Source of the DNA: Portulaca oleracea
Taxonomy: Eukaryota; Streptophyta; Magnoliopsida; Caryophyllales; Portulacaceae
Reading direction: 5' to 3'
NCBI GenBank assembly: GCA_029582165.1
Contig: CM055876.1
Coordinates: 33,487,317-33,551,316, forward strand
Length of the DNA: 64,000 nt
The position numbers and the translations under genes are program-made. The notes below the pieces were generated by a model that saw nothing but the letters and a program-made list of their open reading frames with translations, was not told the origin of the DNA and ran no database searches. Below, piece after piece: positions 1 through 11,850 of this stretch. Numbering within the stretch: the stretch's first letter is position 1; each line of letters opens with the position of its first letter.

Positions 1-89
1 TTGAATTATATCGGGTAAGCATGCCTAATTCTTATTTTTGATTCAAGAGATGAAGGAGATTCAATGAAGAAGCTAGGTCGAACATATAC

Positions 90-1401
90 CTGAACTTGGG
101 GATCATCGTTATCATCAAGTCGATACTCATGCATGATCCAATCGGTCTTTTGTCCATGAGGAGCACGTCCTGTGTAGAACACCAGGGTTTTCCTCATTCC
201 AATCCGCTTGCCATTGCTGAGATAAATTGCTTTATCTCTTCCTGTTGCCTTCCAGAACCCGGCTGTTGTGGCCCGATTTGTCCTCGTACCCGTTGGATAC
301 TTCTTGTCCTTGTGACTAAAGAAATACCATTCGTTCTGAGGTCCTGAACCAATCCTACACTTCTCTGCATACAACAATAGGATCTAAAATTTTAGTATCA
401 TGCACACAATACTCATTATTTACTAGCTAGCTAATATACCAGTTCATATATAACTCTAAACAACTTATGCAATACCAATGGAAATATATCTCCATTTATT
501 TCATTTTACAGCAAAAATCTTGGCTATTATTGTAACGCCCCCAGCCCCTCCCGGGCCGCGGACATTACCGATAACTGCTTTAAGGATCGCTGACTGGCCC
601 CACAAATCACCACGAGTTTTTCTAGCGTACTTCGTCCTCGCTCACACGCTGCCTGAGAAAACTTTCCAGGAGGTCACCCATCCTTTGACTACTCGCAGCC
701 AAGCACGCTTAACTGAGGAGTTCCTAACGAATGAGCTACATAAAAGAAGGTGCACCTTAATGATATAAGTAGTCATTTCAATCCTCTTAAGCTACACTTA
801 ACCATATACCTGGGGTGTTACAATTATGATGAGAGATCATTAGAGATCTACAACCATAAGAATTTGCGCAACTCGATCTCTATGTACTGATACATGTTTG
901 GGTAGCCCAAGACGTTATTCTTATCCATCCCTAACAAATTTCAAAACTGCAGATCTAGCTATCTGATGGATAAATCTCAACCGATCGGATATTTGCATGA
1001 GATCCACCCTAGCTGAGATCATATATATGATATAAGTGTTTAGGGTTTGACTTCGTATATATGTACTATCATCAACATATATGCATGAGATCCAACTACT
1101 TGAGAGATTATGAAATCCAACTGCATGGCTTCTAATTAACATGCATGTAATCATGATATATCTTTGATTCATTAGCATATATTATAACATGAAGAAATTA
1201 GATGTAATAAACCCTAGCTAGCTAGTAAATACCTTTGAGGTCCCAAGGCTCAAGCTTGTTGAGGTCAACTTCAATAATGACATCAAGATCGATTGCTTCA
1301 TAAGAAACCTTCTTCTTCAAGTAGTAGTAAAGCAACTCCTCGTCGGTCGGATGAAACCGGAATCCGGGAGGCACCGACAACTGTCCATTTCCATGCATCA
1401 T
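90..1401 (-). CDS. NAC-domain transcription factor, 5' part (exons 1 and 2; exon 3 off the left edge)
   Basis: Plant-specific nuclear DNA-binding regulator. Exon 1 is 1401-1233 (56 codons plus one base, start ATG ATG; a second in-frame ATG follows at once). It encodes [20 protein letters not shown] (subdomain A) and then the [11 protein letters not shown] block (subdomain B). Its donor is GTATTT. Exon 2 is 364-90, with acceptor TATGCAG and donor GTATATG. It encodes [32 protein letters not shown] and [20 protein letters not shown] (subdomains C and D). Phases join cleanly (1+275 nt = 92 codons). Subdomain E and the activation region would be in exon 3, outside the window. The [20 protein letters not shown] and [20 protein letters not shown] wording is typical of the NST/SND/VND and SOMBRERO/BEARSKIN groups (secondary wall or root cap regulators). 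SOMBRERO-like is my preference, not proven. Intron 1 is 868 bp and contains a Cassandra solo LTR. Residue 43 is Ile where Arg is common (DVIREVDL). Confidence 0.93.
531..822 (-). mobile_element. Cassandra TRIM solo LTR in NAC intron 1
   Basis: A 292-bp unit begins TGTAACGCCCC and ends GGGGTGTTACA. It is flanked by a perfect 5-bp target duplication ATTAT (526-530 and 823-827). Its inner part is the reverse complement of plant 5S rRNA, the hallmark of Cassandra. Two further copies of the same LTR at 28.0-30.0 kb flank a tRNA-Met primer binding site and fix the orientation as minus. With one LTR and intact TSD, this is best read as a solo LTR left by recombination. It lies in the same sense as the NAC gene. 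Confidence 0.9.
664..756 (-). promoter_or_regulatory. 5S rRNA-derived Pol III internal promoter inside the Cassandra LTR
   Basis: On the minus strand the A-box equivalent AGTTAAGCGTGCTTGG (699-714) and the C-box equivalent AGGATGGGTGACCTCCTGG (666-684) are preserved as in functional plant 5S genes. The 5' third of 5S is more diverged. Similarity to 5S is read from memory of the conserved plant 5S internal control region. Activity is not shown by sequence. Confidence 0.8.
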
Positions 1402-2127
1402 TCTCTTCTTCTTCTCCTTCTTCTGCTATATATATTCACCCTGAAGATTGAAGCAAATCAAAACACACACAAACTAATTAAGCAAACTAGGTCACAACTT
1501 TGACACTTTTGCTTGTGTTTTCATGCATCAATGACCAACTTATTACTTCAAATCTACACCATATATGACTAACCTTTTCAACTTCAAACTTAAGAGAGAG
1601 AAAGAGAGAGAAGAGACAGAGAGAGGTGAAGCAAGAACGAGGAAAGGGAACAGAAATAAAGGAGGCGAATATGATAGTCAAAGGAATAGAAGGAAAAAAA
1701 TGATAAAAAAATGGGAATAGAAGCTAAGAAATGTAAAAAATTATTGCATGGGGAGAAGAGGAAGAAGATGAAGAATAGAAGGTGGAAAATAATAAAAAAA
1801 GAGAGGAATAGAAGAAAAAAATGATTAGAAAAAGGTGATGAAATTGATGTGGAGTGAAAGAGAGGGAGATTGCGTACGGGGAGGGGTGCAACAGGCTACA
1901 ACACCACACACGAGGGTGGATGGACGGACGGATGCTCATCTAATTCATCTGACTAGGGATTCTGTCCGTTGAATGCTAGACCTCTACCCTCAATTTCGGT
2001 TTTATTATGCTCATTCAATTTCATATCCATGTACTTTTCTCAATTATCGACATTACATTAATTAATTAACCTCTTTCATATTTGTTTAATAAATGAATGT
2101 AGACAGTCTTCCCTTCATGCATAAAAT
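1402..2127 (-). promoter_or_regulatory. Upstream region of the NAC gene
   Basis: No other gene is seen here. A purine-rich plus-strand stretch at about 1590-1640 reads as a CT-rich tract in the NAC sense, as is common in plant 5' leaders. TATA-like words occur (for example 1425-1434), but the one nearest the ATG is too close to serve unless the leader is very short. The transcription start cannot be set from sequence. Confidence 0.35.
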
Positions 2128-2130
2128 TAG

Positions 2131-2571
2131 GGTTGAATATCATTCTAAGACTCGACCGAATGGACTGAGAACCAAACTGAGGACTGACATGGACAAAAGA
2201 TTGGACCAAAAAAATTCATTCCTAGACTGGATCGAGATAACTTTTCCGATTGGAGGTTGGATCGATCGAATGACCAAACTTTGGTGGCGACACCGGTGAA
2301 GCAGCGAGTGTTAGATTGGAGTTCTAGAGACAAGTGTTGGGCGATTTAAGTAAAGGGGACTGACTGAGTATGGAGGGTCGGGGATTCAGAGGAGGGAACG
2401 AGGGAGTTAGGTAGTATAATTAACCCTTTTGATATGTCATTAATTAAAAGAGTTCAATCCTTCAGTTGGTCTTCGTTCCATTCAGTTCGATCAGAAAGTT
2501 GGACCGAAAATGAAATTTCGGTTCAATCCTTGGTCCAATCCAAATTAAACCGAATGGACTATATTCGACCC
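2131..2571. mobile_element. MITE with terminal inverted repeats (GGGTYGAATAT ends)
   Basis: The left end GGGTTGAATAT and right end ATATTCGACCC are inverted. Just inside them, the words CGACCGAATGGACT (left) and AACCGAATGGACT (right) are direct-sense repeats, and many GGACC/GGTCC words follow. About 441 bp, with no coding potential. The flanks are AT-rich (TTA on the left, TAT on the right), so a TA-type duplication is possible but not certain. Confidence 0.55.
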
Positions 2572-3007
2572 TATATGAAACCATATGAAGAGGCATTAAT
2601 TTTATAGTTTAACTATGATTAACGAAGTCATGGATAAAAAAGTAAAAAACATTTAATTTAAACAAAGTAGCAAAGGCAAATATTATTTTCATATTTACTA
2701 TGCGGTCAAAATTAATAGAAACAAACAAAAATGATATGAGTTAGCTCAATAAACAATAAATATGACCATTTTTAATGTTCTAACAACATGTTTGATTTCT
2801 TTACGTGTTGAGATAGTATCAATGTGTTGTACAGGCAGTACAAATATAGTGTTACATCAGGTCTAAGTTGACAAAATTGCACAAATTATGCAATGTCTTG
2901 CGTAATTGTAAGAGATCGAAAATGAAAGTAGAGCATATAAACAATTTTTAACTATCTGCTTAATTTTTTAATTAAATGGTTCCAGATGGTATCAAAATCA
3001 AACTAAG

Positions 3008-3262
3008 ATCATGTTCTTTTGTAAGGTAAGTAAAATTTTACCTTAATTTATTTTGCTTTATCTTACTTTACCATCCAAATTAAAAGGAATAGGTTATACT
3101 TTTAGATAATTTATATTTAAATTGTTTTATTCAACTCACATAATTTATTTAAAATAAAAAAATTAATGTTGTAACATTTACCTACATCCATTACTTCTAA
3201 ATTTCATTACTTAATCTGACGTTATCTACACCTTACTTACACTCAAAACAAACAGAACCTAA
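3008..3262. mobile_element. Possible degraded MITE (Tourist-like ends)
   Basis: The left end carries GATCATGTTCTTTTGTAAGG and the right end, in reverse complement, carries AGGTTCTGTTTGTTTTGAGT. Both run on into GTAAGTAA-like words. The inner 250 bp is AT-rich and non-coding. The inverted repeat is imperfect, so the call is weak. The flanks (2575-3007 and 3263-3850) hold nothing beyond AT-rich DNA and one AGGTTCGAATTTC word near 3274. Confidence 0.3.
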
Positions 3263-3850
3263 ATAAGAGATTTCAGGTTCGAATTTCATCTCCGCATACT
3301 TGGAGTTAATTAAGGGATTAATGAAATAAAAACAATTTAGGTTGGAGTTTTTTGTTTTTTTTTTGGGGGGCGGAGAAATTTATTGCTCATTTAAATGAAG
3401 AAAAAAGGTCCCTCGTGCGTGTGTACGTAGTACTTGCACGGGGTCAAAGTTAGAGATAAGAGAGAAGAAGAATTTGAGGAAGTTGTCATCTCAATCAGTG
3501 TAATATATACCACTTCAAATATGTCCTTTGTCATCAGTTGCCAAATTTGGTTTTTTGTTTTCTTCCTATTTCTAAAAGCCGTTGGCTAAATGTATAAATA
3601 CCCATATTCTTGCATCATCCTTGACAAACTTACTCAAATTACGCAGTGTTTTTATGTATGTGATTACACATATAATTGTATAAAGATTAAAGAGACTCGA
3701 TATACTGAATTTAAATACATACAGTGTGAAAGTAAATTTAACCGTCATTTCTCATATATCATATGATTAGCTAGCTAGAATATCAAAATGTATTTTAGAA
3801 CATTTGAACAAATTGTTATTAGTTGCCTTATAAAAGTCGCTAAAATAATA

Positions 3851-4101
3851 ATCCCTCTGTTTTTTCAATATTTATCATCCGAGAAATTGTGCAATCAATT
3901 TTTAAAAGTTTAGATTGAAAATTTCCAATATATAGAGTGAATTATCATGTGAAATTAATGTCATTAGAATTATAGTAAAATGTAAAAGCATAATTTAACA
4001 ATTTTTTTTGAAAACTTATTGTTAGAAAACAACGGTCAAAATTTAGCATGGGAGATTTTGAAAAATCTGAAGTGACAATAAATACAAACGGATGGAAAGA
4101 G
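3851..4101. mobile_element. Stowaway-like MITE, family A (diverged)
   Basis: Ends ATCCCTCTGTTTTTTC and, reverse-complemented, CTCTTTCCATCCGTTTG, flanked by TA on both sides. The inner CAATATATAGAGTGAATTAT and TGTCATTAGAATTATAGTAA words match the better preserved copy at 11851-12106. About 251 bp, non-coding. Confidence 0.6.
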
Positions 4102-4714
4102 TAATGCACTAGATTTTTAATTTTTTTGGAAAACTTATTATAGTCATGTCAATGTTCTAAAAAAAAAGGTAAACTGCAACAATAATTGATATGGCATATT
4201 CACTGAACCTAATAACAACATGAAAAGAATTAAACACACCAAGAAAGCAAATATAAACCTAACGAAATTGTGAAGGTATAACATATATTTCTTTATTTAT
4301 TAAAATTACACATACTTAAGTTATATTAACTTGTAACAAAATATTCTCCTAAAATTACGTACATAAACAATAATATTCCCTTCATCCCAAAAAAATTGTC
4401 GAGTTTAGTTTTTCACGGTATTTGTATATCCACTTGTATATTCACATACGTTATGACGAATAAAATTATGAGATATTTAGATATATATGTTGTTGCAACC
4501 AACCAACAAAGATATGCATAAAATGTATTTATGCCTGTAATTGTAGTAGGAAATGGAAAAATATGTGGCGTAGCCTTGACGTAGACGATTAGGCAGAAGA
4601 AACACAGATAATAATGTTAGCTGCAATAATTAAGTATCTGAAACAACGTAATTAAGCAAGCAGGGTGGTGAGTTAGCTAGGAGGAATCTAATGTTAGCTC
4701 TATGTAGCATGCAT

Positions 4715-4723
4715 GTATATATA

Positions 4724-4811
<88 letters not shown>
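4715..4811. repeat. (AT)n microsatellite, about 95 bp
   Basis: Nearly pure AT dinucleotide with one TTT interruption near 4726. It directly abuts the inverted-repeat element at 4812-5310. Confidence 0.95.
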
Positions 4812-4813
<2 letters not shown>

Positions 4814-5310
4814 ATAATTGGATTATAATAATCCCTACTTTCACTTTGTACTCTGATGGTCCAAAAAAATAAAATAAAATTGGATTGTAGTGGTACCAAA
4901 TCTACTTCCACATTCTTCTTATTTTTTTTCATTCCTACACTATATTGTTTTTGTTTTTTTCGTTCCTGCCCCTAGAAAATTAATGAATTGTAGTTTCTAA
5001 AACATTTTTTAAATTATTTTTTTGAGACTCCGAATAATTATTATGATTTTTTAAAGATAATAAAAGTGAAAAAATCGTAAAAAATAGTAAAAAAATGAAA
5101 AAATTGGGAGAAACGTTGTAAATTCATTAAAAATCATTGTAAAGTGCTATACTAAGTTTTGAATCAAATGCAATACAAAATCTATGATTCCCTCGAAAAT
5201 ATTCCACTACAATCCAATTTTTTTTTTTGGACCACCAGAATACAAAGTGAAAGTACGGTCCACCATTGTCCAGTTGGTGAAAGTAGGGATTATTAGAATC
5301 CAATTTTCCT
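4812..5310. mobile_element. TIR element inserted at a TA tract
   Basis: The left terminus GGATAATTGGATTATAATAA and the right terminus, reverse-complemented GGAAAATTGGATTCTAATAA, agree at 31 of the first 33 bases and run on into TCCCTACTTTCAC. Both sides then share TTTGTAYTCTGRTGGTCC. The right arm has an extra block of about 37 bp between these parts. The left flank is (AT)n; the right flank is TATATATT. 499 bp, non-coding. Confidence 0.75.
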
Positions 5311-5360
5311 ATATATTGTTTAATTAATTAGCCTAATCTAATTAAATTTAATACCATATA

Positions 5361-5622
5361 CTACCTCAGTCTCAAATTATTTGTCTATTTATCTAATTTG
5401 AAAAGACCAATACATATTGAGAATTGAGGTAAAAAGTTTGTAATTTACCCAAATTACCCCTACTTTAATTAAAGATAATGGTTGTTGGAATTGTAAAAAG
5501 TGATAAGAAAATTTATTAATTAAGGGTAGAAAAGAAATTACAGTTGTTGAAATTGTAAATGAGATAAAATATTTTGGGGCAAAGAAGTTAGGTAAAAGGA
5601 CAAATAATTAGGGACGGAGATA
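5361..5622. mobile_element. Stowaway-like MITE, family B
   Basis: Ends read CTACCTCAGTCTCAAATTAT and, on the other strand, ATCTCCGTCCCTAATTATTT, both followed by GTC. TA lies at the junctions. The core (AGGTAAAAAGTTTGTAATTTA and further) is shared with the copy at 53972-54228. Confidence 0.65.
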
Positions 5623-6077
5623 TTAGTACTATATGACTGATTTCCTGTTTTATTCATTGATTAATTGGAATCCAATGGATAGATTTGGATAGCGTGGTGC
5701 GACATTCAAGCTAACCGGCTCGATTTCTGATGCCCCTTAACATGCATGTCAACCCAACCACCCCCTTCCCAAGTTATCAAGTACTACTATGTCTAATCTA
5801 TTTACTTAAAAAAATCTTGATAGGTAATTTTTACATATATTATAGCACCTCTATATATCTCTCAAATATTAATTTTATCCTGACCTAAATTTTTTTTAAG
5901 GGTGTCATTTGTAGTATTTTGTTATGATTAATAAATCGTACAAGAATTACTTTTATATATGGATGTGATTAATAATTTATGAATAAGTCATTTTTGTTAG
6001 AATCATCCAAATATATTGTTGGTCACTCTCTTATTCATAAAAACTTACTATAATGAAACTTTTTAAAAAATAGGAAA

Positions 6078-6459
6078 ACTTATAGTGGTTGTCAACCATG
6101 ACAACCAGCCACCACAATGAAAACAATGTTTATCCATACATGTGTCAACTTTTATCTTCGTTAATAATTTTTTTATTTAGTACAACATTATAAAATATAT
6201 TTTCATAATTAAAAAAAGTTTTACGAAATTTTTTCAATTTAAATATCTTAACTCTAAGTTTTTACCTAGTAAACAAGTATATTGTGAAAAATATTTATTT
6301 TAAATTTTTTTAAAATAAACTAAAATTTTAAAAAATATTTTTTACAATTTATATTAAATAAAAAAGCTAACCGTCAAGAAAAAACTTGACACATGTACGA
6401 GTAAGATGTATTTTACTTACGGTGGTTGTCACTTGTCATGGTTGACAACCACTATAAGT
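6078..6459. mobile_element. MITE with long inverted repeat (TATAGTGGTTGTCAACCATG)
   Basis: The left arm ACTTATAGTGGTTGTCAACC and the right arm's reverse complement carry the same words and continue through CATGACAA. The arms then diverge around GGTGG/CCACC and CATGTGTCAA words. About 382 bp, AT-rich and non-coding. 5623-6077 before it holds nothing recognisable. Confidence 0.6.
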
Positions 6460-6796
6460 GATAGCCAAGTAACGGCTAATTAATCAAGAAAGATCACGAG
6501 TATACCTATCAATTCTGACAGGTCGGGTTTGGTATGCTCGTATTCCAGGTTTGTTATATTTTAAGTTTGAAAAATTAGGTCGGTTTCAGATCAGGTCGAC
6601 TTTTGCCAAGATTAATCTCGAGGCATTGCCCCATACTTTTTTCAATTGTTCAAGGTAAAGTTTACAATATTACTACATACAATTACAAAAAGCAACAGCT
6701 CAAAAGTTACAATAGCAATATCAAAGACCGAAAGACATATATCCATGGGCAACTCTTCATGTATTCTGGAAAAGCAATTATCACTAAGCTCTTGAC

Positions 6797-7069
6797 TAGC
6801 GCTGGCAAAAATCCGGGTTGGACAAATTCGGACGAGAAATTCATGTCCGGACCCGGTTTTATTTCGGGTCAAACCGGGTCGGGCAATTCAGACGAAGTTA
6901 AAATCTGGTTCGGACAATAGAAAAAAGAGAAATTTTATGTCCGAATATTCGGTCAATATAAAAACTCGGACGAAAAATCTATGTCCAGACCCGATTTTTC
7001 TAGGTCGGACAATTCGGATAATCCGGATAATCCGGGTCGGACAAAATTTTGCCAGTTTTGCCAGCTCTA
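6797..7069. mobile_element. hAT-like MITE (TAGNGCTGGCAAAA ends)
   Basis: The termini TAGCGCTGGCAAAA and TTTTGCCAGCTCTA are inverted. The flanking 8-mers CTCTTGAC and CCCTTGAT agree at 6 of 8 positions, consistent with a hAT-type 8-bp target duplication that has decayed. The interior is full of CGGACAATTCGG/TCCGGGTCGGAC words. An ORF across it is composed of these repeats and is not a gene. Confidence 0.6.
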
Positions 7070-10000
7070 CCCTTGATGATCATGAGCAAACGATGATGGT
7101 GGTTAGCATATGATATTCCACCAAGCCCACTTAGAAGGAGAATAATAATAATGATGGGCTAATACATTATCAATTTTGGGCCATTGAACCATGAGCAAAC
7201 AGTGAGTGTGGCATTACCAAGCCCACTTACTACTACTCTACTAAGGTGGCCCAGTACTGACTCTCTAGTAGACATGTATGTATTCGGCCTAGATTTATCC
7301 ATTATTTTCTTAGTTCTTATCCTCTACTGTACCGGGAAACTATTATTTTTATATGGATTCTCTTAGATTTTGCTTTATCAGGAGCATGATCATACCGAGA
7401 CTTGTTATCATCATTTTTATCCGTTATATTTCATGTCTATAATTTAGATGGCTGAAAAAAATTATTTTTTTAAATTTTAATTATAATGGACTAAAATAAA
7501 ATATCTCATAAACTTTATATGCTTCTTTCCATAGAATAGTCGACAGAATCTTGGATCAATTAGAATCGATCTATCTAAATTACAAAATTTAGGGATAAGA
7601 CTACTATGTCCAGCTCTTATAAATCTTGGAGTATTGATTTTCGCTTTGTCTTTATCCTTTCAGTTTCTCTAATTATTATCTTCTTAGTTCTTACATTTTC
7701 TTTTTTTCTTATCAAACTAAAAGCAAGTAAATTTAAAATATGTCCTTATTTATTTGTAAGCATGGTGCGAATTTTGGGGTTCTTGATTTAAATCGAAAAT
7801 AGTTGTAAAAGGTTATTTGACCCACAAAGCTACATATAGTGTACTTATATGATATTTTCAAGGATCGATCTATTGTTATTTGAATTCCTACATGGCTACA
7901 TATAATTATATCCAATTATTGCAATTTGTCTTTAATAATGTCACAAGAAAGCCCTATTTAACTTTATCCAAATTAAAATATTCATGTCGAGGATGTATCA
8001 CCCAAAAACAGGACATATAACACGTAGTGTGAAACCACTCAAGAAAATAAAATTAAAAAGAAATTAGAATCAAGACATGATATTTGTAGCTCCATGTTGT
8101 CTGAAAAAAAAATCTAGTATTAAGGTTCAATTTTATAAGAGTAAATAACCAAAGCTTGTGAATCATGCCTTTAGAATAAAATATGGGTCCAACCTAAAAT
8201 AATTTCATATCTTGTAGTTGGAAACATAAGTGTAACATTCTTGTAAAGCCAATTACTTATGAAATAGTTCATCCGTTTCAATTTATTAGTCGACCTTAAC
8301 TTTTTATACTTTTTATTTTACCATTGCTTAACAATATTAACCTTTAAAAATTATAGTGTCATCACACATGTTAGAGTATAAAACTATCATTGCGCCTACA
8401 ACTATCAACTTAAATTTTTGGTTGAGATGATTTCACATGATATCAGAGCTAGACCTGAGCAAGAGGTCTCAGGTTTGAATCTTAGCAATCCTCATATTCA
8501 TTTGTGCAATATAACCTTTAACTATTAGCTTAAGCTTTTGATTAAGATGGTTCCACAATATATATTGATAAACAAATAATCAAAATTTTAAAATTTGGTA
8601 GCTTGAAATTTATGCAATAAATATTCAGTAATGAAGGAAGCATTAACCTAACTAAAGTTCTAGGAAAAACTAATATTGCACAAATTATAGGAGACATAAT
8701 ATTTTCTTTTAAAAATTTACTGTTCATAGCGACATACATCAGATTTGTATCAATATTTGACTCCTTACACTTATATATATATATGACATTATACATAGGT
8801 CGAAGTAATTAATAATGTTTTAACTTTTTGTCAAATGTAAAAATTACATTTATCTTACTTATCGTATTTAAAAGGAATAAGTTGAGCTTCAAACCTAACC
8901 TCAACCTTAATTCTATATATTCCTTGATATGTTATTAATTTATTATAGTATACCAAGATGAAATAAAAATTAGACAAAAGGACAAACGAGGAATATTAAT
9001 GAAAAACCTAACTCCTTTGTTATCATATACTCCTTTCTAGCTAGTTAGTGGCAGAAGATAATCTATCTAATCCATTAATATTATAATTAGGTTTAAAAAG
9101 GCACTAAGGTTATATAATATGATATCTAATAATTGAAACATGCATCAATGACGCATATGAAAAGCATATTGAAACGAAAGGACTCTAATTGCCTCATAAA
9201 CCAACACTATTAACTTTTTAGATATTGCCAACAAAGGGTAACCCAAATAATGTTACGCGAATATGATGGGTAGCAATATGACAGGCAAAAAAAAAAAAGT
9301 AGGGACGAAGCAATTTTCATTCAAATAATTGAAAGAGAAAAGAAAAACGCAACGCAACACTTAACATTATGATTATGATATATACTTGTCAATTTTGGAC
9401 CATGCACTAACTATATAATATAATAATTACTCATTTTATTATAATAATGAATAGTAGTAGAAAGTGAAGGTTGGATTAATCAAGACTAATCCAAAAAGGT
9501 GTTAGAAAAAGGATACACGCACACACCTGATCATATCATGCTAAAAAAAGTGAGGGGAAAAAGAAAAAGGAAATAAATAAAGACGAAGTATGCTTTTCAT
9601 ACCATTGGAAAAATTCGTCTCATTTAAATTAAATTTTAAATTAGGACAATTCGATCACATTTAATTATAAAATTGAGTCGAGTTTGGGTATGAGGTAAGA
9701 AATTCAGACATCAAAATTTTATATCGAATTCAGGTTTGGACAATGAAATTGTGAAATTCGAACAAAATATTGAAATTATGTCTAAATTTAGTGTGAATTC
9801 ATATTTAGATATATTTAGAGTTTTGATGATTCAGATATCACAAATGTACGAATTTAAAATCAGAATAGAATTTGAGCTTAAGAATTTTATTCGAATGTCT
9901 AAATTATCCAAAGCCGGACCCAATCCCAACTTTTTCGAGACAGTGCCCAAAACATAAAAGAGAAGAAAAAAGAAATAAAATGTGATGAGAAGGCAACAGC

Positions 10001-10644
10001 AACAGTTGAAGTGCTTCAACGGCTAAAAACTGCCAAAGAGGTGGAAAGCCATGGGAATAGTGCCACGTAACGGGGGAATCTTGTGAAATGGGACACGTGG
10101 CTGGAGGTGATAGAGAAATGAATAAGTGGACCACTTAGAATCTGAGACGTATACAAATAAACGAATGAATTCGGGTGTGTTTGTTTGTTTGGGACGTTGG
10201 AAACCGAGTAACAAACACTTGCTCTTCTCTTGAGGCTGACTCACTACGTAGAGTGGGATGGATGGGATGGGTGGGGAATAACGGTCGAAAATCATGATTT
10301 ATAATTCTTCAACTTCTTCATTCATGCCCATTCACCGACCGCACTCATTCATGCCACATTTTAAAATTCATCTTCATCTCATTTTGAATCTAAATAATTA
10401 AAATCATCCATACAAGACTTCAACTATCAATTTCTAATAACATTTACCTTATATCTAATAGGGAAGTTGAAAAAAAATTAATATTTTCAGGGTATTGGAA
10501 AAAAGTAATTCAAATTTACAACTTTATTATGGATGAGTTAAATACTCATATTATTGTTAACTACCTAATTAAACTCGTTTGAAAAAATATGCGGTGGTAG
10601 CAATATTACACGTGAAACATATATATTTATTAGGGTTTTTAGAT
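7070..10644. other. Gene-free AT-rich intergenic DNA
   Basis: No ORF here resembles a protein. There are scattered repeat fragments: GATATCAGAGCTAGACC followed by AGGTCTCAGGTTTGAATC near 8440-8480 (a tRNA-like or primer-site-like word pair common in plant repeats), a lone TTCATCCGTTTCAATTTATT MITE end near 8270, an A-run near 9285, and an isolated ACACGTGG word near 10092 without a gene beside it. Confidence 0.6.
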
Positions 10645-10970
10645 GCTAATATCTTGACTTTTGGACAATAACGATCAATTTTGATTTGACAATAATACAT
10701 CAGATTTGGGGGTTGAACAATAACGCACTCAGTATGATTTTGGCAGTGGCTAACTTGGTGGCAATCCTATGTAGCTTGTCACAAACTTAAATATTATTTA
10801 GCCTATTCATCTTCTTGGTCTGCCACGTAAGATTATCACCAAGTTCGCCACCATCGCAATTATCTCGGATGCATTATGGTCCAACACCCCTCAAAGTTCA
10901 GTGCATTATTGTCCAAGGTCAAAGTTCAATGTATTATTATCCAATACCTCAAAAGTTCAGTATATTAGCG
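10645..10970. mobile_element. MITE with repeated GGACAATAA/ATTGTCC units in both arms
   Basis: The left arm starts TGCTAATATCTTGACTTTTG. The right arm reads CGCTAATATACTGAACTTTT on the other strand. Each arm contains two or three repeats of a (T)GGACAATAATGCA-like unit, so the whole is an imperfect palindrome around a GTGGC/GCCAC centre. 326 bp, non-coding. Confidence 0.5.
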
Positions 10971-11850
10971 TCAAAAAATCCTATTTATTATCAATTTATG
11001 AGTTTCACAATGTTCCATATATAATATTTTGCCACCATCACGTAAACTTTCGGACAATTTTAACTATGTCGTGGATGCTAAAAATGATAAAGGTTAAAAT
11101 TCAGGTCATCCATAACAAAATTACAAATTTAGATTATTTTTTCCCAATATCTCCAAAATATAATTACTTTAGGTAAATGTTAATTAAGATTGAATCCGAC
11201 AATTTTTAACGGATGTAGCCTCTCGCCGCTAGTTTAATTTTGATGTTGAAATCATGTACATATAACAGTGTCATGCATAATATTATGTATCTAAGTATAT
11301 ATGTTTTTGATTGAAAATACAACGTCAAATCATGAAAGTGTGGGTGGGTGGGGTTTTCTACCAAAGGGGGAAACTCATGTGTCCCTCACTAGCCTTATTT
11401 TATAAGGCTTTTGCTTCTTTTCTTTGTCTTTTTCGTTACTTTATTTTCATTTCTTTCTTAATTTATTTTGTGATTTGATTAGTAGAGATAAATTGATAGA
11501 TAGATAGAAAGAAAGATAATTGTTGAAGTGATGTATATTTGTAGCATGGGATGGATCCTAGGAAGCTTCATTCAATTCATGTCAAGCATGACACTTGGAG
11601 ACATCTAATGAGCACACAACAATGTTTCCCACTCCCTAACTTTTCAAACCTTTGGTGGTTGCAAAATATGTAATCCTAATTACTTGCCAAATCATTACCA
11701 CAAATTGGGTTTTGATTCATTTTGTTTTATGTAATTAAGACTATCATATTATTTTAGTTCTTGTTTTATTTATTATGGCCATGCTTTGTTACCTAATAAA
11801 GTTATTTAACTTTTATAAGTCTATCGGGGTTTTTATATAACTAAACAATA

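Noticed and set aside
664..756. A genuine 5S rRNA gene
   Set aside because: Only the internal control region is well conserved, it lies within an LTR with TSD, and it is not in a tandem 5S array.
478..768. 96-residue ORF in the NAC intron
   Set aside because: It is translation of the Cassandra LTR and its 5S-like part.
4630..4932. 100-residue ORF on the minus strand
   Set aside because: Most of it is Tyr-Ile repeats from the (AT)n microsatellite; it is not a gene.
6603..6920. 105-residue ORF on the plus strand
   Set aside because: Runs into a hAT-like MITE; the Gly/Ser-rich tail is translated repeat units with no domain.
10088..10100. ABRE-like ACACGTGG as a promoter element
   Set aside because: No gene starts within reach on either strand.
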